This document shows, in pieces, positions 1-7,594 of a stretch of 64,000 nucleotides of DNA. The notes under the pieces are model-generated. The model saw only the letters and a list, made by a program, of their open reading frames with translations. It ran no database searches and was not told the origin of the DNA. This DNA comes from Methanocorpusculum parvum (GTDB taxonomy: Archaea > Halobacteriota > Methanomicrobia > Methanomicrobiales > Methanocorpusculaceae), in contig SUTD01000002.1 of the NCBI GenBank assembly GCA_015063085.1, positions 1 to 64,000 of the forward strand, given 5' to 3'. How positions within the stretch are numbered: the first letter of the stretch is position 1; each line of letters starts with the position of its first letter. The position numbers and the translations under genes were made by a program.

Positions 1-41
1 AAAACGTCTCAGAAAGGTGCTCTAACATATTAGTCGCTAGA

Positions 42-59
42 ACTTATAAACCCTTCGAA
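42..59 (+). promoter_or_regulatory. Candidate archaeal promoter with TTCGAA palindrome
   Basis: An ACTTATAAAC TATA-like box (42-51) is followed at once by CCTTCGAAG; another TTCGAA lies at 65-70. A TTCGAA palindrome just downstream of a TATA box is where an archaeal repressor could block initiation. The likely start, about 25 bases on, would begin just before the hairpin at 84-132. The role is inferred from position only. Confidence 0.4.
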
Positions 60-83
60 GAAACTTCGAAGAGAGGAAAGCTG

Positions 84-132
84 ACAAGTCCTCAGATTCA
101 GTTCGCCCAAACCGGGAAACTGTCTGACTTGT
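84..132 (+). ncRNA. Long imperfect hairpin, candidate small RNA or structured leader
   Basis: Three nested complementary segments are visible: ACAAGTC (84-90) with GACTTGT (126-132), CAGTT (99-103) with AACTG (118-122), and CCC (106-108) with GGG (114-116). The structure starts about 35 bases after the TATA-like box at 42-51 and ends 113 bases before the first gene. It could be an independent small RNA or a leader structure. No known RNA family was recognised, and no clear C/D box pair is present. Confidence 0.3.
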
Positions 133-157
133 GAGGTAACATAGTTGGATGCAGATT

Positions 158-174
158 CATAAATAAGCTTCGAA
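158..174 (+). promoter_or_regulatory. Second TATA-like box followed by TTCGAA
   Basis: CATAAATAAG (158-167) is followed by CTTCGAA (168-174), repeating the arrangement at 42-59. It lies about 75 bases upstream of the acetyltransferase start and is the better candidate promoter for that gene run. Confidence 0.35.
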
Positions 175-245
175 ATACATTCACAAAAACTCCCGGACCG
201 CTACCCTCATAACCAAAAAACACCTACAAAATACCTAAGAGACAG

Positions 246-677
246 ATGTCCAGCATAAATATCGCGCCGGAAGAAATCACCATAACCGCAGTACGCGCAT
301 GGAACGCAGAAGAAGTAATAGACCTCTATCGCGCAGGCGGATGGTGGGAAATGGGATGGGACAAAACCCAGATACCAACACTCATCAACGGAAGTTTTCT
401 CGTTCTTATTGCGCGTGATTTGGAAAACAACGCAATAGGCATGGGCAGACTCATCAGCGACGGATCGAGTGACTGTTACATTCAGGATGTCGTAGTCTTT
501 CCCGAATACCGCGGATTAGGCATCGGAAGCCGGATTGTTGCAGCACTCAAACGCATCGCAGAACTTACCGGACATACTTGGATTGGACTCATCTCCGCAC
601 CGGGCAAGGAAGAATTCTACAAGCGCGCCGGATTTTCCATCATGGAAAACTACACCCCCATGCTCACCGAGGAATAA
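246..677 (+). CDS. GNAT family N-acetyltransferase
   Basis: This 143-residue protein is a single GNAT domain. The acetyl-CoA pyrophosphate-binding loop is visible as RGLGIG (residues 89-94), after the beta strand DVVVFPEY and before the helix SRIVAALKRIA. GNAT proteins move an acetyl group from acetyl-CoA to an amine; the substrate here cannot be told. The N-terminal 15 or so residues resemble the start of the domain rather than a targeting signal, so it should be cytoplasmic. Its TAA stop directly abuts the ATG of the next gene, so the two are probably co-transcribed. The start is the first ATG in the frame, 70-80 bases below a TATA-like box. Confidence 0.85.
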   Translation: MSSINIAPEEITITAVRAWNAEEVIDLYRAGGWWEMGWDKTQIPTLINGSFLVLIARDLENNAIGMGRLISDGSSDCYIQDVVVFPEYRGLGIGSRIVAALKRIAELTGHTWIGLISAPGKEEFYKRAGFSIMENYTPMLTEE

Positions 678-1589
678 ATGCTTACGCGCGCAGACTTTTC
701 GCCAATCACCTTCGAAAACAGAGACAGAATAGAAGAATACTTTGCGCGCTGCCCGCAGTATCACTCAGAATCATCTATAGTCACCATACTGTCCTGGGCA
801 CACTGCGCCCCCTGTTCATTTGCAGAATACAAAAACCACCTCATAATTACCTGCACGATGGACGGAGAAACCGGCATTCATACCCCAATAGGCATCTATG
901 ACCCCGAACTCTTCAAAGAACTGCTCTCCTTTGCGCGCAAAGAAAACTTCAGTGTAGAAATCTTTGAAGAAGAAACACGAAACCGGATAAAAGAAACCTA
1001 TCCGCAAATTCCAATCACAGAAAACCGAAACTACTTCGAGTACTGTTATAGCACAGAAAGCCTCGCAAACCTCAAGGGCAAAAAATATCTCAACATCAGA
1101 GGACAGATAAACACCTTCAACGCGCGCTGGAAATACCGTGTCGAAAAAATATCTGCAGAAAACATCCGCGAAGTAACAGAACTGGTAAGCGAATGGGCGC
1201 GCGAAAAACAACACACAAAAAATACCATCCTCAATGAAGAAATAACAGCCGCGCAATTCTCCCTCGAACACTGGGACAAACTCCCTCTGGAAGGCATTGC
1301 TATCCGAATCGAAGAAGACAACCGTCTTGCCGGAATGGCAGTCTGGGAAATCCAGAACAAAGATGCAGCCCTCATCCACTTTGAAAAAGGTCTCTTACAG
1401 TATCCGGGAATCTACAAAATCATCAACAAAGAAACAGCACGAAAACTCCTAGGAAAAGTCCGGTGGATTAACCGCGAAAGCGACATGGGAGAGCCAGGCC
1501 TTCGCGAGGCAAAACTCCGCTACCACCCGGAATACTTTGTCAAAGCATACTACATCCCCGCAGAAGACATCCCGGAAACACTCAGTTAA
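678..1589 (+). CDS. DUF2156 / lysylphosphatidylglycerol synthase C-terminal-like protein
   Basis: The 303-residue protein has the layout of stand-alone DUF2156 proteins, which consist of two tandem GNAT-like folds related to the aminoacyl-transferase domain of lysyl-phosphatidylglycerol synthase. The N-terminal half carries the typical opening about a phosphorylated or lipid substrate (SPITFENRDRIEEYF) and the C-terminal half has the GMAVWEIQNKDAALIHFEKG strand-turn region. No transmembrane segment is present, so this is the soluble form. Substrate is unknown. It starts on the base after the GNAT gene's stop codon, and 6 bases separate its stop from the GTG that is the alternative start of the next gene; the three genes look like one transcription unit. 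Confidence 0.75.
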   Translation: MLTRADFSPITFENRDRIEEYFARCPQYHSESSIVTILSWAHCAPCSFAEYKNHLIITCTMDGETGIHTPIGIYDPELFKELLSFARKENFSVEIFEEETRNRIKETYPQIPITENRNYFEYCYSTESLANLKGKKYLNIRGQINTFNARWKYRVEKISAENIREVTELVSEWAREKQHTKNTILNEEITAAQFSLEHWDKLPLEGIAIRIEEDNRLAGMAVWEIQNKDAALIHFEKGLLQYPGIYKIINKETARKLLGKVRWINRESDMGEPGLREAKLRYHPEYFVKAYYIPAEDIPETLS

Positions 1590-1619
1590 ATAAGAGTGAA
1601 CAACCCACATATAAGACGG

Positions 1620-2576
1620 ATGAAACTGCTGTATGAACTCTCAGGAGATAATCAGGCATTAGCCGAAGCCGAAATCGCCTGTGTCGGCACTGTTACCGAA
1701 CGGGCAAACGGCATCGCTGTCGCCGAAACCGAAAATCCTGATGAGACCACACGGCTCGCAGAAACACACATCGTCTCTGAACTTCTTGGAGTGTGTAACG
1801 GCACTGCAGAAAGTTTACGGGAGCTCATGACCTCCTTAAACATCACCGCAGAAAAACCCTACTGCTGCAGAGCAAGAAAGATTCATCCGGCCGTCGTTGA
1901 TATTTCCCAGCTTGAACTGGAGAAAATGATGGGATCCTTAATCAAAGGAAAAGTCTCCCTCAAAAATCCCGAGATAGAATACCGTGCAGTATTCAGCGAC
2001 GGTCAGTGCTGGTTCGGCCGCGTCATTCACAAAATAGACCGCGGAAGCTACTCGGAAAGAGATCCGAAACAGCGGGCTTACTTCCATCCCGGAGTAATTA
2101 TGCCCTTACTTGCCCGGGCAATTGTAAACCTGACCCGGGTAAAACCCGGAGAACTTCTGCTAGATCCGTTCTGCGGAACAGGCGGAGTTGTCCTTGAATG
2201 CCGCATGCTTGGAGTAAACGCTGTTGGAAGCGACTATGACGAGGAGATGCTTGCCGGCTGCAGACTGAATAATCCAGGCAGCATCTGTATCAGAGCTGAT
2301 GCAGCAAAGATGCCCTACAAGGATGAAACATTCCACGCAGTCGCTGCAGACCTCCCCTATGGACAGTCCACCTCAATTGGAGCAGACAGCCTTGAAGCAC
2401 TCTACCGCGGCTCACTTGCCGAAATCAGACGGGTATTGAGAAAAGACGGACGCGCAGTAATTGTAACCCACCGCGACATCCGCCATCTCATCCCGGAGTT
2501 TGATTTCGAACTGGAAGGCTTCTTCGAACAGTACGTTCACAAAAGCCTCACCCGAAGAATCCACGTCCTCAAATAA
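1620..2576 (+). CDS. trmG10: tRNA (guanine(10)-N2)-dimethyltransferase, TrmG10/Trm11 family
   Basis: It resembles archaeal TrmG10, which methylates N2 of G10 in tRNA using S-adenosylmethionine. An N-terminal THUMP-like tRNA-binding half is followed by a Rossmann methyltransferase domain. The SAM motif DPFCGTGG lies near residues 182-189 and the catalytic motif reads DLPYG near 244-248, a variant of the usual DPPY. I chose ATG 1620 because the family begins with a sequence like MKLLYELSG; a GTG at 1596 would add eight residues. ACATATAAG lies 6 bases before the ATG, so an internal promoter with a nearly leaderless start is possible. Length is about 318 residues, normal for the family. Confidence 0.8.
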   Translation: MKLLYELSGDNQALAEAEIACVGTVTERANGIAVAETENPDETTRLAETHIVSELLGVCNGTAESLRELMTSLNITAEKPYCCRARKIHPAVVDISQLELEKMMGSLIKGKVSLKNPEIEYRAVFSDGQCWFGRVIHKIDRGSYSERDPKQRAYFHPGVIMPLLARAIVNLTRVKPGELLLDPFCGTGGVVLECRMLGVNAVGSDYDEEMLAGCRLNNPGSICIRADAAKMPYKDETFHAVAADLPYGQSTSIGADSLEALYRGSLAEIRRVLRKDGRAVIVTHRDIRHLIPEFDFELEGFFEQYVHKSLTRRIHVLK

Positions 2577-2578
2577 TT

Positions 2579-3988
2579 ATGACACCGCAAACACGAGAGA
2601 CGTCTTCGATGCTCTCCTGGATTACTGAACAGTTTACCCGTTACAAACCGGAACGAGCGGTAGCTGTCCGCGCCCTCCGTCACATGCGTTCGGCTGACAG
2701 AAAGAACCTCTTCTCAGACGACATCATGGTGATGCGGACAGCCGAAGGATACTGGTTTGAATACCTCATCTACGAACAGTTAATCCGTATTGCCGAGCAG
2801 ACAAAGACCATTAAAAAAATCGTCAGAAAAGGTGCTGACGTCAAAAAACACAAAACCAAGCGTCAGCTTGGAACAAACGGCATCTATTCCGCTGACAAAG
2901 GAGATATCCGGGTTCGCGGAAACGGGCAGGACTTAGCAGAAGTTGACTTACTCCTCTTTGACAAAGATGACCGCGTGGTCTTCTGCGAGATTGTAACATC
3001 TCCGTCTGATTTGAAAGACCTCGAAGCAGAAATCATCTACAAGAAGAAACTCTTCGGCTATCTTTTCAGTCAGGACAACGTAGGATTTATCCTCTTCTCA
3101 TCTGTCGACATCGCAAACACCCAGGTTGTCCGCCGCTTAAGAGCCGACCCGGACAATGCCTACATCTGTACCCGCGAATGCGAAGTAATGAAATCCTGCC
3201 TCAAAGGTATGCGGATTATGAACCTCCCGACCCAGCAGGAAAACAGTCCGAAGCTCGTCCGCGCAGAAGACCTGCGAACACAGCTCTTCGATTACAAAAA
3301 ACTCCATGACGAAGCACTCGCACAGCTCTATTTCGCACAGGAGCATGACTTAACCGCAAACCAGTTCTTCGACAACCCGTCAGTATCGCCTCTGGTCAAA
3401 AAGGTCATTTGCGGAGGAATGTATCCATCCGCCATCAAACACCTCATCCAGAACTACGGTCTGCGGATTAAATCCGAACAGCTGACCGTGCAAAAAGTGA
3501 TGGAAGACTACTCCAAAGTCATCATGGCTGTTGATTTCCCGGAGATTGAACCGGTAGTCTACCTCAAACCAAGAAAGCAGCGTCAGTATCTGAAAATGGT
3601 TCCGTCAAGTTCCGGAGGTTTCAAGTACGAACGCCCGACCCCGCCAAGAGTCGGCTTCTACCTCTGGCTCGAAACAGTAAAACCGGGCCTTGGAAGCGAA
3701 CGGATGGAGTCTATTATGGAGTACTGCGCAAGTGAGCTTACTGCATTCCCGAAGACCGGAAAACCGGAGCGCCAGCCAGACCCGGTAAACGCGCCGAAAC
3801 CGAAAAAAGGAAAGGGGAAGAAACGCTCACGCGGAAACGTAGCACGGACAGCGGACAATCAGAAGTCCGGCTGCGAGACACAGAAGCCCGCAGAGCAGAT
3901 ACACAGCAAGGTATCCGGCGGGAACCGCAAGAAATCCCGCAAGAATCGGCAAAAACCACATTCCTCCGTACTGAACGAACAGGAATAA
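2579..3988 (+). CDS. Unknown protein with possible PD-(D/E)XK-like core and long basic tail
   Basis: I do not recognise this 469-residue protein by name. Residues about 60-170 resemble a PD-(D/E)XK nuclease core: an early glutamate helix (EGYWFEYLIYEQL), then AEVDLLLFDKDDRVVFCEIVTS. The position that would be ExK reads EIV, so the catalytic lysine seems lost. Residues about 365-390 look like a small ordered domain. The last 75 or so residues are low-complexity and rich in Lys, Arg and Pro. The final 54 codons overlap the convergent MFS gene. ATG 2579 is three bases after the previous stop; an internal ATG at 2609 is possible. A nucleic-acid-related role is inference. Confidence 0.6.
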   Translation: MTPQTRETSSMLSWITEQFTRYKPERAVAVRALRHMRSADRKNLFSDDIMVMRTAEGYWFEYLIYEQLIRIAEQTKTIKKIVRKGADVKKHKTKRQLGTNGIYSADKGDIRVRGNGQDLAEVDLLLFDKDDRVVFCEIVTSPSDLKDLEAEIIYKKKLFGYLFSQDNVGFILFSSVDIANTQVVRRLRADPDNAYICTRECEVMKSCLKGMRIMNLPTQQENSPKLVRAEDLRTQLFDYKKLHDEALAQLYFAQEHDLTANQFFDNPSVSPLVKKVICGGMYPSAIKHLIQNYGLRIKSEQLTVQKVMEDYSKVIMAVDFPEIEPVVYLKPRKQRQYLKMVPSSSGGFKYERPTPPRVGFYLWLETVKPGLGSERMESIMEYCASELTAFPKTGKPERQPDPVNAPKPKKGKGKKRSRGNVARTADNQKSGCETQKPAEQIHSKVSGGNRKKSRKNRQKPHSSVLNEQE

Positions 3989-4906
3989 TCCGTTCATAAC
4001 ACCCTGCGGGCGGTTCGTTTTTGCAATGTAATCCATAACTCCTGCGTTGATGACACCATAAACCGCCCCGACCAGAATAATTCCAAGCGGGGAAAAGACA
4101 ACAAGAGGTAAAACGAGCGCTAAGCATATTGCAGAGAAGCGAACAACCGCAAGTGAATCACGGATTGCAAAGCGGGACGTAAAGTACACAGTCACCGCGG
4201 TTGCAACGCTCATGAGACCCGTTAAAATCCCGGTTAAATCAGCGGAAAGTCCGGAGAGTTCCGGATACGTGCTTGTTACAACTCCTGTCACTCCCGTAAA
4301 CATAAAAATTCCAATCCACAGCCAGAGATGGTATCTTGCAACCGAGACAGTCTCTCCTGCGGAAAGAACCTCTTTTGTCTCATTTGAATCCTGGAAGAAG
4401 AGAGATGCCGCAGCCGCTGTTCCGCAGAGAACCCCGAAGAACAAAACACCGGCATACGGGTGAAGGACAGCAAGAAATCCGGAAATAACAAGCCCTGCCA
4501 CCATTCCAATATTCATCAGCGCAATGTAGAGACCGGAGAGTTTGAGATGATCTGCCTGGGAGTTAACATATGAGAATGCCGCAGCCGCAAAAACTCCGGT
4601 AAAAATTCCCTCCAGAGCGCGGAACACAATCGAGAGGGTGATGTCGGGATAGACCAAAAACAGCAGAACTGCGGATGCAAACGTACCAAACAGTCCGATT
4701 TTCAAAAGCGGAGCACGACCGGTTTTATCAGACAGCCAGCCGACAGGAAATACCGTTGCAAAAGCTCCAAAGAAGTATGCGGCATACAAAAGCCCCTGAA
4801 CAGAGGCGTCCGGTGCAATCTCTGCCAAAACAGGCACAAGGGCATTGGAAAAAGCCATTGCAGAGAATGCTCCAAGAAGCAGTGTAATTTTTGTTGCCAG
4901 GTTCAT
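3827..4906 (-). CDS. Major facilitator superfamily transporter
   Basis: A 359-residue integral membrane protein with the hydrophobic periodicity of an MFS permease (about 11-12 helices, slightly shorter than the usual 400). The loop between helices 2 and 3 carries the signature-like GWLSDKTGRAPLLK (near residues 57-70), matching the MFS motif A pattern G-x-L-x-D-x-x-G-R. The helix 5 region has a glycine-rich stretch. Substrate cannot be predicted. It is divergent from mutS, with 84 bases between the two starts. Its last 54 codons, coding the final helices, are overlapped antisense by the end of the unknown gene at 2579-3988. The normal ending after a last helix suggests the MFS frame is the original one. 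Confidence 0.8.
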   Translation of the reverse strand: MNLATKITLLLGAFSAMAFSNALVPVLAEIAPDASVQGLLYAAYFFGAFATVFPVGWLSDKTGRAPLLKIGLFGTFASAVLLFLVYPDITLSIVFRALEGIFTGVFAAAAFSYVNSQADHLKLSGLYIALMNIGMVAGLVISGFLAVLHPYAGVLFFGVLCGTAAAASLFFQDSNETKEVLSAGETVSVARYHLWLWIGIFMFTGVTGVVTSTYPELSGLSADLTGILTGLMSVATAVTVYFTSRFAIRDSLAVVRFSAICLALVLPLVVFSPLGIILVGAVYGVINAGVMDYIAKTNRPQGVMNGLFLFVQYGGMWFLPILAGFLAVPAGYLAVYLLCGLLCLAAGLLIVRCPCYVSA

Positions 4907-4990
4907 TTCATATACATTCGCTTTTGAAATATATGACTGCAGTGTTATTCAACAACCCTCTTACCTTTCAAAATCCAATACTATTACACT

Positions 4991-7594
4991 ATGGCATCTG
5001 AGAAAAAACTCACCCCTGCAATGCAGCAGGTCAAAATGTTCAAAGAGCAGTATCCGGACTGCATTCTGTTCATGCGTATGGGGGACTTCTATGAGACGTT
5101 TTTTGAGGATGCCGAAATCTGCTCCCGCGAACTGGATCTGGTACTGACCTCGCGCTCCAAAGATCCGGAGGGAAATCCGATTCCCTTATCCGGAATTCCC
5201 TATCATGCCGTAGATCTCTACCTGCCCCGCATGATTCGCAGAGGATACAAGGTTGCCATCTGTGAGCAGGTTGAAGATCCGAAACTGGCAAAAGGAGTGG
5301 TGAAGCGCGATGTCGTCCGTGTGGTTACTCCCGGCACAGCCATAGATGCAGATATTATCCCCGGACAGGGCGCACGGTACCTCATGGCGGCAAACCCGGA
5401 TTTGAAGAAGAATGTCATCGGCCTCTCCTTCCTGGATATCACCACCGGTGAGTTCTTCATCAAAGAAATTCCGGCAAACGCCGACTTTGCACCGCTTGCA
5501 ACCGAGATTGAGCGGTACTCGCCGCTGGAAATTCTGGTTCCGCAGGACACTCCGGCAGACCTCATCCCCTTCCTTGCATCAACCGGAAGAGTGCTCACTC
5601 CGGTTCGCTCACTCTTCTTCGACAACGCAGAACAGACCTTATGCGAACAGTTCGGTGTTGCATCTCTGGAAGGATTTGACACCAGCTCCCCGCTCTGCCT
5701 GAGTGCCGCAGCTGCCTCTCTTTGCTACACCAAAGAGACACAGAAAGTCTCTCTCAGTCACATCCAGGGCTTCTCGAAAAAATACGACACTGATGCCATG
5801 ATTCTGGATGCAGTATCGCTGCGGAATCTCGAAATCCTCACACCGCTTCGGGGAGACAGAAACGATACCACACTCTTCGGTTTCCTCAACCGGACAAAGA
5901 CGCCGATGGGTGCACGTGCCCTTCGAAGTATCGTAACCAGGCCGTCGACCTCTCCGACAGAGATTAATTACCGGCTCGATGCAGTCCAGTACTTCACCGA
6001 GCATCCGGTTCTTCTCTCAGCAGTTCGAACAATTCTTGCCCGCTTATCTGATATCGAACGGATTGCCGGAAGAATTTCGTACGGAAACGCATCCCCGCGC
6101 GACCTTTTATCGCTATCCGCAAGTCTGTCCGCGATTCCTGCGCTCAAAGAAGAGCTCGCAGGAGCAGCAGGGCTTCTGTCCGAGAAACTTGCAGACATCC
6201 CGGAGTTTTCCGGAATCTCGAACCTCATAAACTCCGCGATTGTGGATGAACCTCCGGTCGTCTACAAAAACGGCAATGTCATCAAAAGCGGCTACTGCGA
6301 AGACTTAGACGCGCTCCGTGATGTGGTTGCAAACGGCAGAAGCTGGATTGCTGAACTCCAGAACACCGAGCGGGAACGAACCGGCATTAAGTCACTCAAA
6401 ATTGCCTACAACAATGTCTTTGGCTACTATATCGAAGTCACCAAAGCAAACCTCGACAAAGTGCCGGCAGAGTACGAGCGAAAACAGACAACAGCAAACG
6501 GCGAGCGGTTCACCATTTCGGCTCTTCGCGAACGCGAAGCATTGATGGCACAGGCAGATGACCGTATGCTTGCGCTGGAAATCCAGCTTTACGAAGAACT
6601 CATTTCCGTTCTTCGCGGCTCTGTCCGCGAACTGCAGGAAGCAGCAGGAGCTGTTGGTGTCATCGACAATCTTGCGGCATTCGCAGACCTTGCGCTTACC
6701 AACGATTACGTGCGCCCGGAGCTTGTTGAACAGCCGGAACTCTTAGTCCGTGACGGGCGCCACCCGATTGTCGAAGACGCGGTTCCGGGAGGGTATGTGC
6801 CAAATGATACCGAGATGAGTTCGGTTGAGAAGCAGATTTTAATTCTCACCGGAGCGAACATGGCCGGAAAATCCACCTACATGCGAAGCGTTGCCCTTCT
6901 TGCCATCATGGCGCAGACCGGCTCATTCGTTCCCGCACGCTTCGCACGCGTCGGAATTGTGGACCGTGTGTTTACCCGTGTCGGAGCATCGGATGACTTA
7001 GCCGGCGGTCAGAGCACCTTCATGGTTGAGATGCTCGAGCTTGCAAATATCCTGAATAACGCAACCGAGCGGAGTCTGATTCTCTTAGACGAAATTGGAC
7101 GCGGCACCAGTACAGTAGACGGATACTCGATTGCCCGCGCAGTCCTTGAGTATCTGCACGGGAAAGGTGCGGCAGGACCGCGGACGCTTTTTGCAACGCA
7201 CTTCCATCAGCTCATCTCGATTGAAAGCGAGCTGCGCCGTGTCAAAAACTATCACTTCGCAGTAAAAGAGGATGCGCACGACATCACCTTCCTGAGAAAA
7301 CTGATTCCGGGAGCAACCGACAGGAGTTACGGAATTCACGTAGCCCGGATTGCCGGAGTTCCAAAGAAAGTACTCACCCGGGCAGAGGAGGTCTTAAAGT
7401 CCGCACTCCGCGAGGACGCATCCTCCGGAGGTCAGAAGTATTACACACAGATGCTTCTCTTCGACGCGGCAGCACCGGAAACCGAGCCGTCAGCAGTGGA
7501 AGAACGTCTCCGCGAGGTCAACCCGAATGACATGACGCCAATGCAGGCATTACTGCTCGTCAATGAACTCAAAGTTTTAATGGAGAAGAAATAA
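4991..7594 (+). CDS. mutS: DNA mismatch repair protein MutS
   Basis: An 867-residue full-length MutS1. The mismatch-reading Phe-x-Glu motif is present as F33-Y-E35 in GDFYETFFEDAE. The connector, lever and clamp regions follow, then the ATPase domain with Walker A GANMAGKST near residues 621-629, the Q-rich STFMVEM segment, Walker B LILLDEIGRGTST and the helix-turn-helix end region. It recognises mismatches and recruits MutL. A short beta-clamp/dimer-type C-terminus (AVEERLREVNPNDMTPMQAL) is also seen. The stop codon TAA shares its last base with the mutL ATG, so translation is coupled. MutS1/MutL are uncommon in archaea and are thought to have been acquired from bacteria. Confidence 0.97.
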   Translation: MASEKKLTPAMQQVKMFKEQYPDCILFMRMGDFYETFFEDAEICSRELDLVLTSRSKDPEGNPIPLSGIPYHAVDLYLPRMIRRGYKVAICEQVEDPKLAKGVVKRDVVRVVTPGTAIDADIIPGQGARYLMAANPDLKKNVIGLSFLDITTGEFFIKEIPANADFAPLATEIERYSPLEILVPQDTPADLIPFLASTGRVLTPVRSLFFDNAEQTLCEQFGVASLEGFDTSSPLCLSAAAASLCYTKETQKVSLSHIQGFSKKYDTDAMILDAVSLRNLEILTPLRGDRNDTTLFGFLNRTKTPMGARALRSIVTRPSTSPTEINYRLDAVQYFTEHPVLLSAVRTILARLSDIERIAGRISYGNASPRDLLSLSASLSAIPALKEELAGAAGLLSEKLADIPEFSGISNLINSAIVDEPPVVYKNGNVIKSGYCEDLDALRDVVANGRSWIAELQNTERERTGIKSLKIAYNNVFGYYIEVTKANLDKVPAEYERKQTTANGERFTISALREREALMAQADDRMLALEIQLYEELISVLRGSVRELQEAAGAVGVIDNLAAFADLALTNDYVRPELVEQPELLVRDGRHPIVEDAVPGGYVPNDTEMSSVEKQILILTGANMAGKSTYMRSVALLAIMAQTGSFVPARFARVGIVDRVFTRVGASDDLAGGQSTFMVEMLELANILNNATERSLILLDEIGRGTSTVDGYSIARAVLEYLHGKGAAGPRTLFATHFHQLISIESELRRVKNYHFAVKEDAHDITFLRKLIPGATDRSYGIHVARIAGVPKKVLTRAEEVLKSALREDASSGGQKYYTQMLLFDAAAPETEPSAVEERLREVNPNDMTPMQALLLVNELKVLMEKK

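Noticed and set aside
54-70. tRNA T-loop from TTCGAA motifs
   Set aside because: No acceptor, D or anticodon stems can be drawn around them.
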